A stretch of DNA of 64,000 nucleotides from Salegentibacter salarius (GTDB lineage: Bacteria > Bacteroidota > Bacteroidia > Flavobacteriales > Flavobacteriaceae). A model generated the notes under the pieces. It saw only the letters and a program-made list of their open reading frames with translations. It did not search any database and was not told where the DNA came from. The stretch lies in contig NZ_FVZF01000001.1 in NCBI RefSeq assembly GCF_900168265.1, positions 124,001 to 188,000 of the forward strand, read 5' to 3'. Below, piece after piece: positions 17,175-26,997 of this stretch; position 1 is the first letter of the stretch; every line of letters starts with the position of its first letter. The position numbers were made by a program, and so were the translations under genes.

Positions 17175-19544
17175 ATGACAGAACAGAAAGAAGATTTACC
17201 TTTTGAGATCCAGATTAGTTTTCATAAAGTTGTTGAGCAATATAAGAAGCAACTGGAGCATGAAGAAAGTGAGGTTGCCCGTAATTATATAAAAAGCATT
17301 TTAGAGCATGTAAAATCTTTTCCTGCATTAACCGAAGGAATTAATGATTTTGATGAGCTCAAGAAATACAAAGAACCGGTAAGGGTTTTACTAGACGATC
17401 TTTTTCCCAGCGTGCTTACCAATAATGAAATAAAAGCTGCTTCTATACCTTTTCAAAATTTCTTATTTAATAGATCTAAGCGTTTTAAAAAAATAATGGA
17501 GGCCACTCCAGATGATTTTGAACTGGAAATAAGAAACCTTGATAATAAAACTATTTACGTACAGGAATGCATTAATATCTTGAACGATTATTATGGTTAT
17601 AATATTGATTATTCCAGGCCTTTATATTTTGATATTCCGGATGAACAGGGTATAATAAGGCGTTACCGTATTGCATTAAACGGCGATTTTATTGATATTT
17701 TCCCTAAGGATAAAGCCAAAAAGATCACCGATGACGATGTAGATGAATTATTACAGAATGTTGAGAATATAGATTTGTGGAAAGAAAAATTCCCGCCCCA
17801 AAGCTGGGTATTTAAAGGCTTTACCATAGTAAATCTTACCGATGTTACTATGGATGACGCCATATCTGAATTAAAAACGGCCTTGCTTTTTGAAAAATCT
17901 TCAGAACAGGACGAACTCTTAAAACTGGAAGAAATTTTTAGATCTATTTACAAAATTCCCGATCTAAGAGTAGGTTTTACAGTTTATAATCCGCAGGATG
18001 AGATGTTTGAAAAAATGGAATATAAAGATGCCAATAGTTATATTCTAAATGATGAATTGGTGAGTGAGTGCAGGGAAGGGGTTTGTGAAGAAGGTTTCAA
18101 TAACATTTTTAAAGATTATAGTTTCTTTAGTATTGCTAATGTGGAAGAATATGCCAAAAAAACTAAGAATAATATTCTTTCCAGGCGGTTAAAGGAAAGT
18201 GATGTAAAAAGTTGTATTCTGGCCCCGGTGGTAAAAAACAATCGTTTGCTGGGGGTTTTAGAATTGGTAGCTAAGAAGAAAAATCAACTTAACAGTATTA
18301 ATACGATTAAGTTAGATGAGATTTTACCTTATATCGCTACTGCGGTAGATAGAAATAGAAGCGATTTTGAAAATAGGGTTAAAGCTGTTATTCAAAGTGA
18401 GTGTACTTCTATACATCCTAGTGTTTTATGGGTATTTGAGAAGGAAGCGAAAAAATATATTCGGGATTATGATGAAGACGGACTTGCTTCTTTTAAAGAT
18501 ATTGTTTTTAAAGATATTTATCCGCTTTACGGGCAAATAGATGTGGTAGCTTCTTCAGATGCCAGAAACGATGCGATTCAAAAAGATTTACTGCATCAAT
18601 TAGAAGAAATTCAATCTATAATAGATAAGGCGTATAAATTGGAGGAGCTTCCAATTTATGAACAGGTGAAATTTAGAATTTCCGATTTTATGGAAGACCT
18701 GGAAAGTAGCCTGAATGCTTCCAGTGAACAGAAGGTATTTAATTTACTTCAGAAGGAAGTGAATCCTATAATGAGCCATTTACGAAAGCAGTCTTCAGAA
18801 TTAAAAGACCTGGTAGAGGAATATCAGCATAAACTCAATCCGGAAACAGGAATAATCTACAATCATCGTAAAGACTACGATAAAACCGTGCAACAAATAA
18901 ACCGTACGATGTCTCGTTTTTTAGACCGGAAACAAATTGATGCGCAAAAGATCTATCCTCATTATTTTGAACGCTATAAGACAGATGGGGTAGACCATAA
19001 TATTTACATTGGCGCTTCTATGGTAAAGGATAGGCCTTTCAATAAGGTATATCTTTATAATTTAAGGCTTTGGCAGTTGAGTACCATGTGTGAAATGGAA
19101 AATCGTTTTTACCAGCTGCAACAAACCACACCTATTAAGCTAGACGCTGCTTCTCTAATTTTGGTTTATAATTCCACCATGTCTATTCGATATCGAATGG
19201 ATGAAAAGAAATTTGATGTAGATGGGACTTATAACGCGCGTTACGAAATTATTAAAAAGCGTATAGATAAGTCGTTTATAAAAGGAACTGAAGAGCGTGT
19301 GACCAAAAAGGGAAAAATAGCAATAGTTTATAGCCAGCGAGCAGACGAAAAAGAGTATCTAAGGTATATTAAATACCTGCAGACTAAACACTACCTTGGT
19401 GATGAGGTAGAATTGTTAGATCTTGAAGATGTACAGGGTGTAGTTGGGCTCAAGGCTATTAGGGTAGAAGTGTTATATACGCCCAATAGCAATGAACCCG
19501 ATAGAACTATTAATTATGAAAATTTAATGGAAGAATTACATTAG
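17175..19544 (+). CDS. Large cytosolic GAF domain-containing protein
   Basis: 789 residues with no signal peptide or membrane segment. Residues about 235-395 resemble a GAF sensor domain (SCILAPVVKNNRLLGVLELVAKK is its last strand pair). The N-terminal 230 residues and the long, mostly helical C-terminal part have no motif I recognise. No kinase, cyclase, phosphodiesterase or DNA-binding output domain can be seen. Proteins with this layout are found across Flavobacteriia without known function. Its 3' end overlaps by 9 nt the end of the convergent HD-domain gene. Confidence 0.75.
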   Translation: MTEQKEDLPFEIQISFHKVVEQYKKQLEHEESEVARNYIKSILEHVKSFPALTEGINDFDELKKYKEPVRVLLDDLFPSVLTNNEIKAASIPFQNFLFNRSKRFKKIMEATPDDFELEIRNLDNKTIYVQECINILNDYYGYNIDYSRPLYFDIPDEQGIIRRYRIALNGDFIDIFPKDKAKKITDDDVDELLQNVENIDLWKEKFPPQSWVFKGFTIVNLTDVTMDDAISELKTALLFEKSSEQDELLKLEEIFRSIYKIPDLRVGFTVYNPQDEMFEKMEYKDANSYILNDELVSECREGVCEEGFNNIFKDYSFFSIANVEEYAKKTKNNILSRRLKESDVKSCILAPVVKNNRLLGVLELVAKKKNQLNSINTIKLDEILPYIATAVDRNRSDFENRVKAVIQSECTSIHPSVLWVFEKEAKKYIRDYDEDGLASFKDIVFKDIYPLYGQIDVVASSDARNDAIQKDLLHQLEEIQSIIDKAYKLEELPIYEQVKFRISDFMEDLESSLNASSEQKVFNLLQKEVNPIMSHLRKQSSELKDLVEEYQHKLNPETGIIYNHRKDYDKTVQQINRTMSRFLDRKQIDAQKIYPHYFERYKTDGVDHNIYIGASMVKDRPFNKVYLYNLRLWQLSTMCEMENRFYQLQQTTPIKLDAASLILVYNSTMSIRYRMDEKKFDVDGTYNARYEIIKKRIDKSFIKGTEERVTKKGKIAIVYSQRADEKEYLRYIKYLQTKHYLGDEVELLDLEDVQGVVGLKAIRVEVLYTPNSNEPDRTINYENLMEELH

Positions 19545-20720
19545 GTAAAATGCTCCCACAAATGCAATTACCGAGATAATGATACCTATCATGAATACTG
19601 TATAGGTAATCCTCAGTATTTTATATTTTCTATGCAAAACCTTACCAAGTAAATGGAGGTCTAGCATTAAAGATTCGTAGACGTAATCTTTATCTTTTAT
19701 TATTTCTTTCATTCCCCATTTGAATTGTTCAAACGGCATTTTATGGCTATTCCCAAAAAATAAAAGGTTTACTTCCCGATTCTTTACCTGTTCTTTTGTA
19801 AACTCTCCGCTTGTAACCTGCGGACGTGTAGATAATACCGAAAGAATAATTGAAGCTACACTAAATAAAATCAGGATAAGGGTTGGAATCAATAAGTGCT
19901 TATTACTGGCAGCATCCAGTTTCGGGATCATATTTGCCAGCGCCAGTGAAATAATAATTGCGTTTACCGATAGCAATATGTTGGCTTTAGTATCGGCAAT
20001 ATCACTTAATTTTATGTGGTTTCTAAGCGTTACCCTAAAAAGTGTTTGGATACTCCTTTCTGGATTATCATTCTTGTAACGCGCCTTCATTCGCGCCTTA
20101 GCTTCCTCTTTCTTAAGTTTTTTCTGTTGTTTATTTTTGTCTTCAATAAGTTCCAGCAGGTTTTCTTCCTTTGCCGGCCCCCATTCCTCGATAGCGTAAT
20201 CGGTGTAGAATTGATGTTTTTCGGTAAACATTCTTATGTTTTCCTGTATCCATTCTGCAGTAGTGAAATTCTTAATGTTATGAAGTTCCAATTCCTGTCT
20301 TAAAAGTTCACTGGTTTCTTCAAAATAATCTTTTGCAAAATGAGAAGAATCTGCATCTTTTATGATTTTTTCAGAAATAGTCTTTGGTGTAGAATCAAAC
20401 TTGGTGGCTTTAATGTTATTTACTACCTCTTCAATTAAGTCTGGAGTGGCATTATTTTGCTCCAGGAAGTCTTTTGCAATATTTACACTTTCCTCTTCAT
20501 GTCCTTTAAAAGTACGAGTGTATCCGGTGTCATGTAACCAGGCAGCAAGTAATAGTGCTTCCTCTTGTTTAACATTAATTTCGGATTTGGCAATTAATTC
20601 TTTAGTACTTTTAACGACGCGTTGTGTATGCTTATAGTTGTGGTATATATACGTGTTCGGTAGTTTTTCCTTAAAAAGATTTAAAACAAAATCATCTGCT
20701 TTCTCAATGAGATTATTCAT
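19536..20720 (-). CDS. HD-domain phosphohydrolase fused to a Pycsar-effector-like (DUF5706) membrane domain
   Basis: 394 residues. Residues 1-165 are an HD domain with His31, the His63-Asp64 pair in WLHDTG, His74 and Asp122/Asp124, so the metal site appears complete. A basic helical linker (about 195-220) leads to a C-terminal region with predicted membrane helices at about 245-265, 276-297 and 371-393, matching the DUF5706 domain that acts as the membrane-damaging effector (PycTM) of Pycsar anti-phage systems. No nucleotide cyclase lies next to it. The HD domain could hydrolyse a nucleotide signal. The fused form is widespread in Bacteroidota, so a housekeeping role is also possible. Confidence 0.78.
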   Translation of the reverse strand: MNNLIEKADDFVLNLFKEKLPNTYIYHNYKHTQRVVKSTKELIAKSEINVKQEEALLLAAWLHDTGYTRTFKGHEEESVNIAKDFLEQNNATPDLIEEVVNNIKATKFDSTPKTISEKIIKDADSSHFAKDYFEETSELLRQELELHNIKNFTTAEWIQENIRMFTEKHQFYTDYAIEEWGPAKEENLLELIEDKNKQQKKLKKEEAKARMKARYKNDNPERSIQTLFRVTLRNHIKLSDIADTKANILLSVNAIIISLALANMIPKLDAASNKHLLIPTLILILFSVASIILSVLSTRPQVTSGEFTKEQVKNREVNLLFFGNSHKMPFEQFKWGMKEIIKDKDYVYESLMLDLHLLGKVLHRKYKILRITYTVFMIGIIISVIAFVGAFYLM

Positions 20721-20774
20721 ATATTTTAGCTTGTTTTTGTTTAGCCAAAGTACAAAAAATGTTCAATACCCCTT

Positions 20775-23700
20775 ATGAAAAAAACTAACATCTTTATATC
20801 ACTAACAGCCCTGTTAGTGATTTTTTCGTGTGTATCTACAGATCCCAAATATCGCGAAGGTGAACCTACTTCCAATTTTGGATATCCTGAAAACAAAGAT
20901 ATAGAGAAATCTTTCTACCTGTTAGGAGACGGTGGTTATTCTCCAATTGGAGGAAGTTCCGATGGTCTTATTGCTTTTAAAAGTTATTTAGATTCGGTGA
21001 AGCAATCAGACAATTACACCATTTTTCTAGGCGATAATATTTATCCTGACGGAATGCCTGAAAAAGACTCCCCAGATAGGGAAGCTGCCGAATATAGAAT
21101 TGATGCCCAGTTAGATGCCATTGAAGATTATGATGGTAATGTGCTCTTTATTCCCGGAAACCACGATTGGTACAACGAACGTATTGAAGGTTTAAAAAGG
21201 GAAGAGGATTACTTAAAAGAAAAGTTTGGTGAAGATTTGATCTGGAGTCCAAAAACAGGCTGCGGATTGGAAATTATGGATATTGGTGAAGAAATTACTT
21301 TAATTGTAATAGATTCCCAATGGTATTTGGAAGACTGGAATAATAATCCTACAATAAATGATAACTGCGCCGAAATTAAAACGCGGGAGGCAATGTTTCT
21401 TGAAGTTGAAACCGAACTTAAAAAGAGCCAGAACAAAACCGTTATTGTAGCACTACACCATCCCTTATTTACTAACGGAATTCACGGAGGTCAGTATAAT
21501 TTTAACAGTCATATTTATCCTTCTCAAAAGAAAATTCCGATTCCAATTTTAGGATCTTTAGCCACATTAATTAGAACTACGGGAGGAGTTTCTATCCAGG
21601 ATGCTCAGAACGAAAGGTATAAATCTCTGGTTAAACGTCTTGAAACTTTAGGGCATGATTCAGATCGTTTACTGTTTGTAAGCGGGCACGAACATTCATT
21701 GCAGTATATTAAGCACGGGAAAATTAATCAAATTGTTTCTGGATCTGCTTCCAAAGCAACTTACGCAACCTTAAGCAACGATGGCCTTTTTGCTTATCCC
21801 GAGCAGGGATTTGTAGTTTATGATGTTTTTAAAGATGGTTCTTCCTGGGCTAGTTTTTATGGAAATGAAAACAATAAACCCAAACTATTATATCAGAAAG
21901 AAATTTTTAAGGCACCAAAGGAATTTGATGTTTCAGATTTCAAGGAGGAATTTGAAAAAACGATTACTACCTCAGTTTATCCAAAAGATGATACCGAAAA
22001 AGGAACTGTCCACCGAACTGTTTGGGGGCAACGCTATCGCGAACTTTATGGTACAGATATCAATGTAAAAATCGCAGATCTTGATACGCTTTATGGAGGG
22101 CTTACTCCAATGCGTGCAGGTGGTGGTCACCAAACTATTTCTATTCGGTTAAAAGATAGTTTAGGTAGGGAATATAACATCAGGAGAATTAAAAAGAAAG
22201 CCGTTCAGTTTTTACAAACGGTTGCGTTTAAAGATACGCCTATAGAGACCCAACTGGAGAATACGGTAGCAGAAGACGTTATATCAGATTTTTATACGGC
22301 TGCCCATCCTTATGCCTTTCTAGCCATCCCAACTATGGCAGATGCTATTGGGGTTTATCATACCAATCCAGAAATCTACTATTTGCCCAAACAACCTAAG
22401 TTAGGAAAATACAACGAAGAGCACGGGGATGCTATCTATATGATAGAGGAAAGACCTGAAGATCATTGGTTGGGAGCAGAAAGTTTTGGCTCTCCTAATC
22501 ACGACATTCAAAGTACGGCGGGAATGTTTGACCGTTTGCGCAGAGACGAGAAGTATTCTTTAGATGAACCTGCTTATGTTAAAGCCAGAATTTTTGATAT
22601 GCTTATTGGCGATTGGGACAGGCACCAGGATCAATGGCGCTGGGCTGAAATTGAAGATGAAGAAGGTAATCGCACATTCGAACCAATTCCAAGAGATAGG
22701 GATCAGGTATTTTCAAATTTTGACGGTGCATTTTTCGGGACTTTAAGGGCTCTAACAGGTTTTGCCTCGCAATTTGCGGTCTATGATGATGATATTAATG
22801 ATGTAGAGTGGTTTAATGTTTCAGCAACCGGTTTAGACCGTTCTCTACTGCAAAATGTAGGAAAAGAAACCTGGAAGGAGCAAGCCGAATTCATTAAAAA
22901 GAATATGACCGATGAGGTTATTGAAAAAGCTTTCCAAAAACTTCCCCCGGAAACTTACGATGAAACAACCGAAGAATTAATTGAAAAAGTAAAAGCACGA
23001 AGAGATAATATTGTAGATATCGCCTTAAGATATTACGATCACTTTGCAGATCTTGCCATTATTACAGGAACAGATAAAGACGATTTTGTAGATGTTACCC
23101 GAATGAAAGACGGGAAGACTAAAATTAAAATTAGCAGAAATAAAGATGGCGAAAGAGGCGAGGTAGTAAGCGAAAAAGTTTACCATAGGGATGAAACGGA
23201 GGAAATTTGGCTATACGCCCTAGATGATGATGATGAAATTTTGGTTGAAGGAGAGGGCGACGATTATATTTTCCTTAGAATAATTGGTGGACAGAATAAT
23301 GATATATATACTATTAAAAATGGAAACAGGCTTAAGATATACGATCATAAATCCAAACCCAATACTGTAAAAGAAGCCGGGGATGCTAAATTCAGGTTTC
23401 GGGATAATTATGAGATAAATACTTACGATAAGGATAAGAAAATCTTTACCGGCGGTGCCATTGTACCGGCCTTTGGTTTTAATCCAGACGACGGGTTTAA
23501 GATTGGTCTGGAAATGGTTACCACAAAAAATGCTTTTAAAAGAAATCCGTTTACTACGCAGCATACCTTCGGTGGGGGTTATTATTTTGCCACCAACGGA
23601 TTTGATTTATATTATGAAGGTGAATTTGCACTTATCCTTGGGGAGTATAATCTAAAAGTTGGAGCTAATTATGCCAGTCCTAATTTTGCGAGTAACTTTT

Positions 23701-24494
23701 TTGGCTACGGTAATGAAACTCCAAATTTCGACGAAACTCTGGACTTTGATTACAATAGGGTGAAAATTAGTCGTTTTGGAGTAAAAGCAGGTTTTGAAAA
23801 CCAGACGCCATTTGGTAGTATGTTTAGGTATATGGCTAGTTTTGAAGGAAACCAAGTTGATCCTACAGATGGAAGATTTATCACTGAAGACTTTACTACC
23901 GATGACCCGGAATTCTTTGACAGGAAATATTTTGCCGGCTTAGATGCATTATATCGTTACGAAAGTTATGATAATAGGCTTAACCCAAGTAGAGGAATGA
24001 AATTTGAATTGAACCTTGGTGGACAAATGAATACCGCTGAAACTTCACAGGTTTATGGATATTTCAAGCCTTATTGGGGCTTCTATAATGCACTTACCAG
24101 GAATAGAAAACTGGTTTTAAAAACTCGCGTACAGGCTCAATTAAACATGGGAGATGATTATGAATTTTACCAGGCTGCGCAATTAGGTGGAAACACCGGC
24201 TTAAGAGGTTATCGCTTGCAGCGTTTCACCGGTAAAAGTGCTTTTGCCACAGGTGCCGATCTAAGGTATGGTTTCGACCAGTTTACAACCAGATTCCTGC
24301 CACTACAAATTGGTGTTTTTACTGGTTACGATTTAGGTAGAGTCTGGAACGACTTTGAAGATAGTAGCAAATGGCACGATAGCTATGGTGTAGGATTTTG
24401 GGTTAATAGCGCGGAAGCTGTAAATGGAACCTTCAGTTTATTTAAAGGAAGTGAAGGCTATAGATTTTTCTTTGGTTTCGGATTTGAATTTTAA
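20775..24494 (+). CDS. Calcineurin-like phosphoesterase fused to an outer-membrane beta-barrel (BamA/TamA superfamily)
   Basis: 1239 residues. Signal peptide with probable lipidated Cys19. Residues about 45-320 are a metallophosphoesterase with all metal motifs: GDGGYS, GDNIYPDG, GNHDWYN, HHPLF and GHEHSLQ. The middle (about 380-860) includes DWDRHQDQW (613-621) and PRDRDQVF (639-646), reminiscent of the catalytic loops of Fam20C/HipA-like kinases. The C-terminal 350 residues are a beta-barrel of the Omp85 type, with the lid-like signature GGNTGLRGYRLQRF and a terminal aromatic FEF. The phosphoesterase should be held at the outer membrane. Substrate unknown. A strong terminator follows. Confidence 0.85.
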   Translation: MKKTNIFISLTALLVIFSCVSTDPKYREGEPTSNFGYPENKDIEKSFYLLGDGGYSPIGGSSDGLIAFKSYLDSVKQSDNYTIFLGDNIYPDGMPEKDSPDREAAEYRIDAQLDAIEDYDGNVLFIPGNHDWYNERIEGLKREEDYLKEKFGEDLIWSPKTGCGLEIMDIGEEITLIVIDSQWYLEDWNNNPTINDNCAEIKTREAMFLEVETELKKSQNKTVIVALHHPLFTNGIHGGQYNFNSHIYPSQKKIPIPILGSLATLIRTTGGVSIQDAQNERYKSLVKRLETLGHDSDRLLFVSGHEHSLQYIKHGKINQIVSGSASKATYATLSNDGLFAYPEQGFVVYDVFKDGSSWASFYGNENNKPKLLYQKEIFKAPKEFDVSDFKEEFEKTITTSVYPKDDTEKGTVHRTVWGQRYRELYGTDINVKIADLDTLYGGLTPMRAGGGHQTISIRLKDSLGREYNIRRIKKKAVQFLQTVAFKDTPIETQLENTVAEDVISDFYTAAHPYAFLAIPTMADAIGVYHTNPEIYYLPKQPKLGKYNEEHGDAIYMIEERPEDHWLGAESFGSPNHDIQSTAGMFDRLRRDEKYSLDEPAYVKARIFDMLIGDWDRHQDQWRWAEIEDEEGNRTFEPIPRDRDQVFSNFDGAFFGTLRALTGFASQFAVYDDDINDVEWFNVSATGLDRSLLQNVGKETWKEQAEFIKKNMTDEVIEKAFQKLPPETYDETTEELIEKVKARRDNIVDIALRYYDHFADLAIITGTDKDDFVDVTRMKDGKTKIKISRNKDGERGEVVSEKVYHRDETEEIWLYALDDDDEILVEGEGDDYIFLRIIGGQNNDIYTIKNGNRLKIYDHKSKPNTVKEAGDAKFRFRDNYEINTYDKDKKIFTGGAIVPAFGFNPDDGFKIGLEMVTTKNAFKRNPFTTQHTFGGGYYFATNGFDLYYEGEFALILGEYNLKVGANYASPNFASNFFGYGNETPNFDETLDFDYNRVKISRFGVKAGFENQTPFGSMFRYMASFEGNQVDPTDGRFITEDFTTDDPEFFDRKYFAGLDALYRYESYDNRLNPSRGMKFELNLGGQMNTAETSQVYGYFKPYWGFYNALTRNRKLVLKTRVQAQLNMGDDYEFYQAAQLGGNTGLRGYRLQRFTGKSAFATGADLRYGFDQFTTRFLPLQIGVFTGYDLGRVWNDFEDSSKWHDSYGVGFWVNSAEAVNGTFSLFKGSEGYRFFFGFGFEF

Positions 24495-24517
24495 TAGATA
24501 GTAAGAAATAAACATTC

Positions 24518-24556
24518 AAAAAAGCTCCCGGGAAAAAAAATCCCGGGAGCTTTTTT
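24518..24556 (+). terminator. Strong terminator after the phosphoesterase-barrel gene
   Basis: A-rich 5' arm plus GCTCCCGGGA paired with TCCCGGGAGC and a T run (24518-24533, 24541-24556), loop of seven A residues. Confidence 0.92.
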
Positions 24557-24884
24557 ATTTTCTGAGATTTAGGTTTTTATTTTCTCTGAGTAACGATAGC
24601 TTAAATCTTTTCCCTTTCTCTCTATGCTTGTATGCTTGATCTTTTAAGGTTATTAAGTTTTAAATATTGGCTTCTTTGGAATAGATTCTGATATAAAAAG
24701 AATCCCTGCAGAGCTGATAGTAAGCAAAATCCATAGGTCTTAATGATAGTTATTTCCTAGTTCAGTAAAGAAAAAGCAATGACTTTATCTTGATAAGTAA
24801 GTCTAATTAAAGTTCCTTTGAAGCTAGAACACCTAAAGTAAAATCAACTTAAAGCTGAAATGAAATAAGCTGGGATTATTCCCC
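24557..24884. other. AT-rich spacer between convergent genes, nothing recognised
   Basis: About 330 nt between a terminator and the 3' end of the mechanosensitive channel gene. No open frame of coding character, repeat or RNA-like hairpin stands out. Confidence 0.4.
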
Positions 24885-25766
24885 TTAATCCGGCTTCTTC
24901 ATATTAAGAGTGTTCGAGAAATCGATAGTTCGAATAGGGAATGGGATGTTGATACCATTCTTATCGAAAGTTTTCTTGATTTCTATAATAGCGATGTCTC
25001 TAGCGACTAGTAGATCCCGGTTTTTAGTAGCATCAGTCCAGAAGCGCACTACAAAATTGATAGAACTATCACCAAATTCGGTAAACATAAATTCAACCTG
25101 TTCGTTTCCGCGGGAAGGGAAATGTTCAGAAATGGTTTCTATGGTCATTTCTTTAACCTTTTCAAGGTTGGAAGAGTATCCTACACCGCAATTTAGCATA
25201 ACCCGGGACCGGGTAGTCCTGGAAAAATTTTTAAAAGGCTCTTCCACAATTTTAGAATTGGGAATTACCACGTAGTTATTGTCAGATTGTTTTACCACAA
25301 TATTCCGGAGATTAATTTCAGTAACTTCTCCGGCATAGGAATTTGTTTCTATCCAATCTCCAATTTGAAGTTCAGGTAGGAAACTTAAGATAATTCCTGA
25401 AAAAGTATTGTTTAAAGTACCTTGTAGGGCTAGACCTATAGCTAAACCAACAACACCTGCACCCGCAAGCACCGATGTAAGGATCTTGTTGAGGTCTAGA
25501 ATACCAAGGGCAATAAAAAAACCGATAAGGATCACAATTGCCTTGCTCACCTTAACGGTTATCTGTCTAATGGAATCTTGTTTAACCCTATTCCCAAGAA
25601 GCTTGTTTAGTAATTGTCCGGTGTATTTCGCAAGAAATACGAATATTACAAAAACAAGAATTGCTAATAAAAAGTTTGGCAAATTCAATATCAATGAATC
25701 AAGCCAGCTTATTAATTTTGCGCTAATTCCCTCCAGAGATTCTTTAAGGTTAAATTTTTCTTCCAA
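24885..25766 (-). CDS. Small-conductance mechanosensitive channel (MscS family)
   Basis: 293 residues. Three membrane helices (about 30-52, 70-88 and the pore helix 95-120). The pore helix is Gly/Ala-rich (AGAGVVGLAIGLALQG) as in MscS, and the following beta domain has PELQIGDWIE and a VVIPNSKI strand. These channels open on membrane tension to release solutes during hypo-osmotic shock. It begins 10 nt after the dps gene, so the two are probably one operon; both are stress-protection functions. Confidence 0.9.
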   Translation of the reverse strand: MEEKFNLKESLEGISAKLISWLDSLILNLPNFLLAILVFVIFVFLAKYTGQLLNKLLGNRVKQDSIRQITVKVSKAIVILIGFFIALGILDLNKILTSVLAGAGVVGLAIGLALQGTLNNTFSGIILSFLPELQIGDWIETNSYAGEVTEINLRNIVVKQSDNNYVVIPNSKIVEEPFKNFSRTTRSRVMLNCGVGYSSNLEKVKEMTIETISEHFPSRGNEQVEFMFTEFGDSSINFVVRFWTDATKNRDLLVARDIAIIEIKKTFDKNGINIPFPIRTIDFSNTLNMKKPD

Positions 25767-25776
25767 TATTTATATG

Positions 25777-26268
25777 TTAGCTGGATTTATGAGAATCGGT
25801 TGTTTTCATTTTCCAGGCATCTAGCATCCAACTGGTTTTTTCCAGTTCTCTAATGTAGGCACCAATAAGATCTATAGTACCTTCATCTCCAGCTTTATCT
25901 GCGGTTTCTACTACAGATCGCATTTGTTTTAATAATGTTCCATGATCTTTTAGCAGCGTTTCAATCATTTCATAATCGGTTAGATCTGCCTTAGATTCTT
26001 TAATATTTGAAGCCTCTAGATAATCGGTTAAATTACTAATAGGAGTGTATCTTAAAGTAAGAATACGCTCTGCAATTTCATCTACCTTTAATTTAGCTTC
26101 ATCGTATAATTCCTCAAATTTTTCGTGTAGATCAAAGAAATTTTTACCGATTACATTCCAGTGAAAATTTCTAAGTTTTTGATAATACAAGTGGTAATCT
26201 GCAAGAAGAACATTCAGTTCGTCTACGGTTTTACCTGTTTTTTCTTTATCGAGTCCTAAATAGCTCAT
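25777..26268 (-). CDS. dps: DNA starvation/stationary-phase protection ferritin Dps
   Basis: 163 residues, typical for Dps. The intersubunit ferroxidase ligands are in place: His36 in FHWNVIG, His48 and Glu52 in DLHEKFEELYDE, then Asp63 and Glu67 in DEIAERI, with the same spacing as the Listeria prototype. It forms a 12-subunit shell that oxidises iron with peroxide and stores it. No long Lys-rich N-terminal tail, so DNA binding is not obvious. First gene of a likely dps-mscS operon. Confidence 0.92.
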   Translation of the reverse strand: MSYLGLDKEKTGKTVDELNVLLADYHLYYQKLRNFHWNVIGKNFFDLHEKFEELYDEAKLKVDEIAERILTLRYTPISNLTDYLEASNIKESKADLTDYEMIETLLKDHGTLLKQMRSVVETADKAGDEGTIDLIGAYIRELEKTSWMLDAWKMKTTDSHKSS

Positions 26269-26366
26269 AGTTTTATTTTATTGATTTTTAAATTTCAATA
26301 CGAAAATATGATAGTTTGGTGATTCAGCCAATAAATTCAGCTGATTTAATAGAAGTTTAACGAAGC

Positions 26367-26687
26367 TTAATTAATAGGACGATTGTCCTTTAAATCTAAC
26401 TTTTTAATCATTTCTTTTGAAACCTGACCACTGGAAACACCGTAGCCATCAACTAATACTCCTTTGTAACCTTTAGAAGTGGTAATAGCATAAAGAATAG
26501 CATTATCATCAGGATTACTCATTCCTTCAAATCTAAGAACTTTATCAACATCAAAATCTTCAACCCCAAAGGTTTCATCTTCAGATTTAAGTTCTATTTC
26601 TTCGTCCAGAAGGTTGAAGTCGTGTTCATAACCTTCTTCTAGTTTTAGTTTGTTTATCGCTTGGGAAAGCGTTCCGTAATCTTTCAT
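26367..26687 (-). CDS. Small acidic conserved protein of unknown function
   Basis: 106 residues, no signal peptide. It starts MKDYGTLSQAINKL, has an acidic middle and the segments FRFEGMS-like (LRFEGMSNPDDNAILYAI) and GVLVDGYGVSSG. Similar small proteins in Flavobacteriia are sometimes labelled phosphoribosylpyrophosphate synthetase, but it is far too short for that enzyme and lacks its motifs. I would call it conserved hypothetical. It lies 98 nt upstream of dps in the same direction. Confidence 0.65.
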   Translation of the reverse strand: MKDYGTLSQAINKLKLEEGYEHDFNLLDEEIELKSEDETFGVEDFDVDKVLRFEGMSNPDDNAILYAITTSKGYKGVLVDGYGVSSGQVSKEMIKKLDLKDNRPIN

Positions 26688-26847
26688 TTTAAATTGTTTG
26701 ACTGATTAATAATGTTAAATTACGTTGACAAGCCCTGATATGCAAATATTAAAACCTGTTTAGGATAAGTTTAACTCCTAAACGAAGGCACGTTTTTAAA
26801 AGGCTCACAAGGGGTTTTAGGTGTTTGTAGTTACCCAGAAAATTGAC

Positions 26848-26997
26848 TTAATTATCCTCGTCATTTTTCTTCTTTCCCAGGTTGAAAAGTCCGAGAGGGA
26901 AAACGAGTAGAAGGAAAAAATACCAGCCCGTAACTAATCCTACAATTGTAATAATTGCAGCAATAATATAAAACCAGTATGAGGTATGGAATTTCAT
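26848..26997 (-). CDS. 49-residue small membrane protein
   Basis: An open frame with ATG at 26997 and TAA at 26848. It encodes a short soluble start (MKFHTSYW), two closely spaced hydrophobic stretches (about residues 8-24 and 26-40, broken by TGW) and a charged tail GKKKNDEDN. The hydrophobic core with positive-then-acidic end looks like a real inner-membrane microprotein rather than noise. It is alone between the small acidic gene and the LacI-type gene, in the direction of the former. Function unknown. Confidence 0.6.
   Translation of the reverse strand: MKFHTSYWFYIIAAIITIVGLVTGWYFFLLLVFPLGLFNLGKKKNDEDN

Noticed and set aside
24868-24898. Hairpin at the 3' end of the mechanosensitive channel gene as terminator
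   Set aside because: Pairing is interrupted, overlaps the coding end and has no T run on the coding strand.
26367-26687. Phosphoribosylpyrophosphate synthetase
   Set aside because: Such a label is used for similar small proteins, but 106 residues without the PRPP motif cannot be that enzyme.
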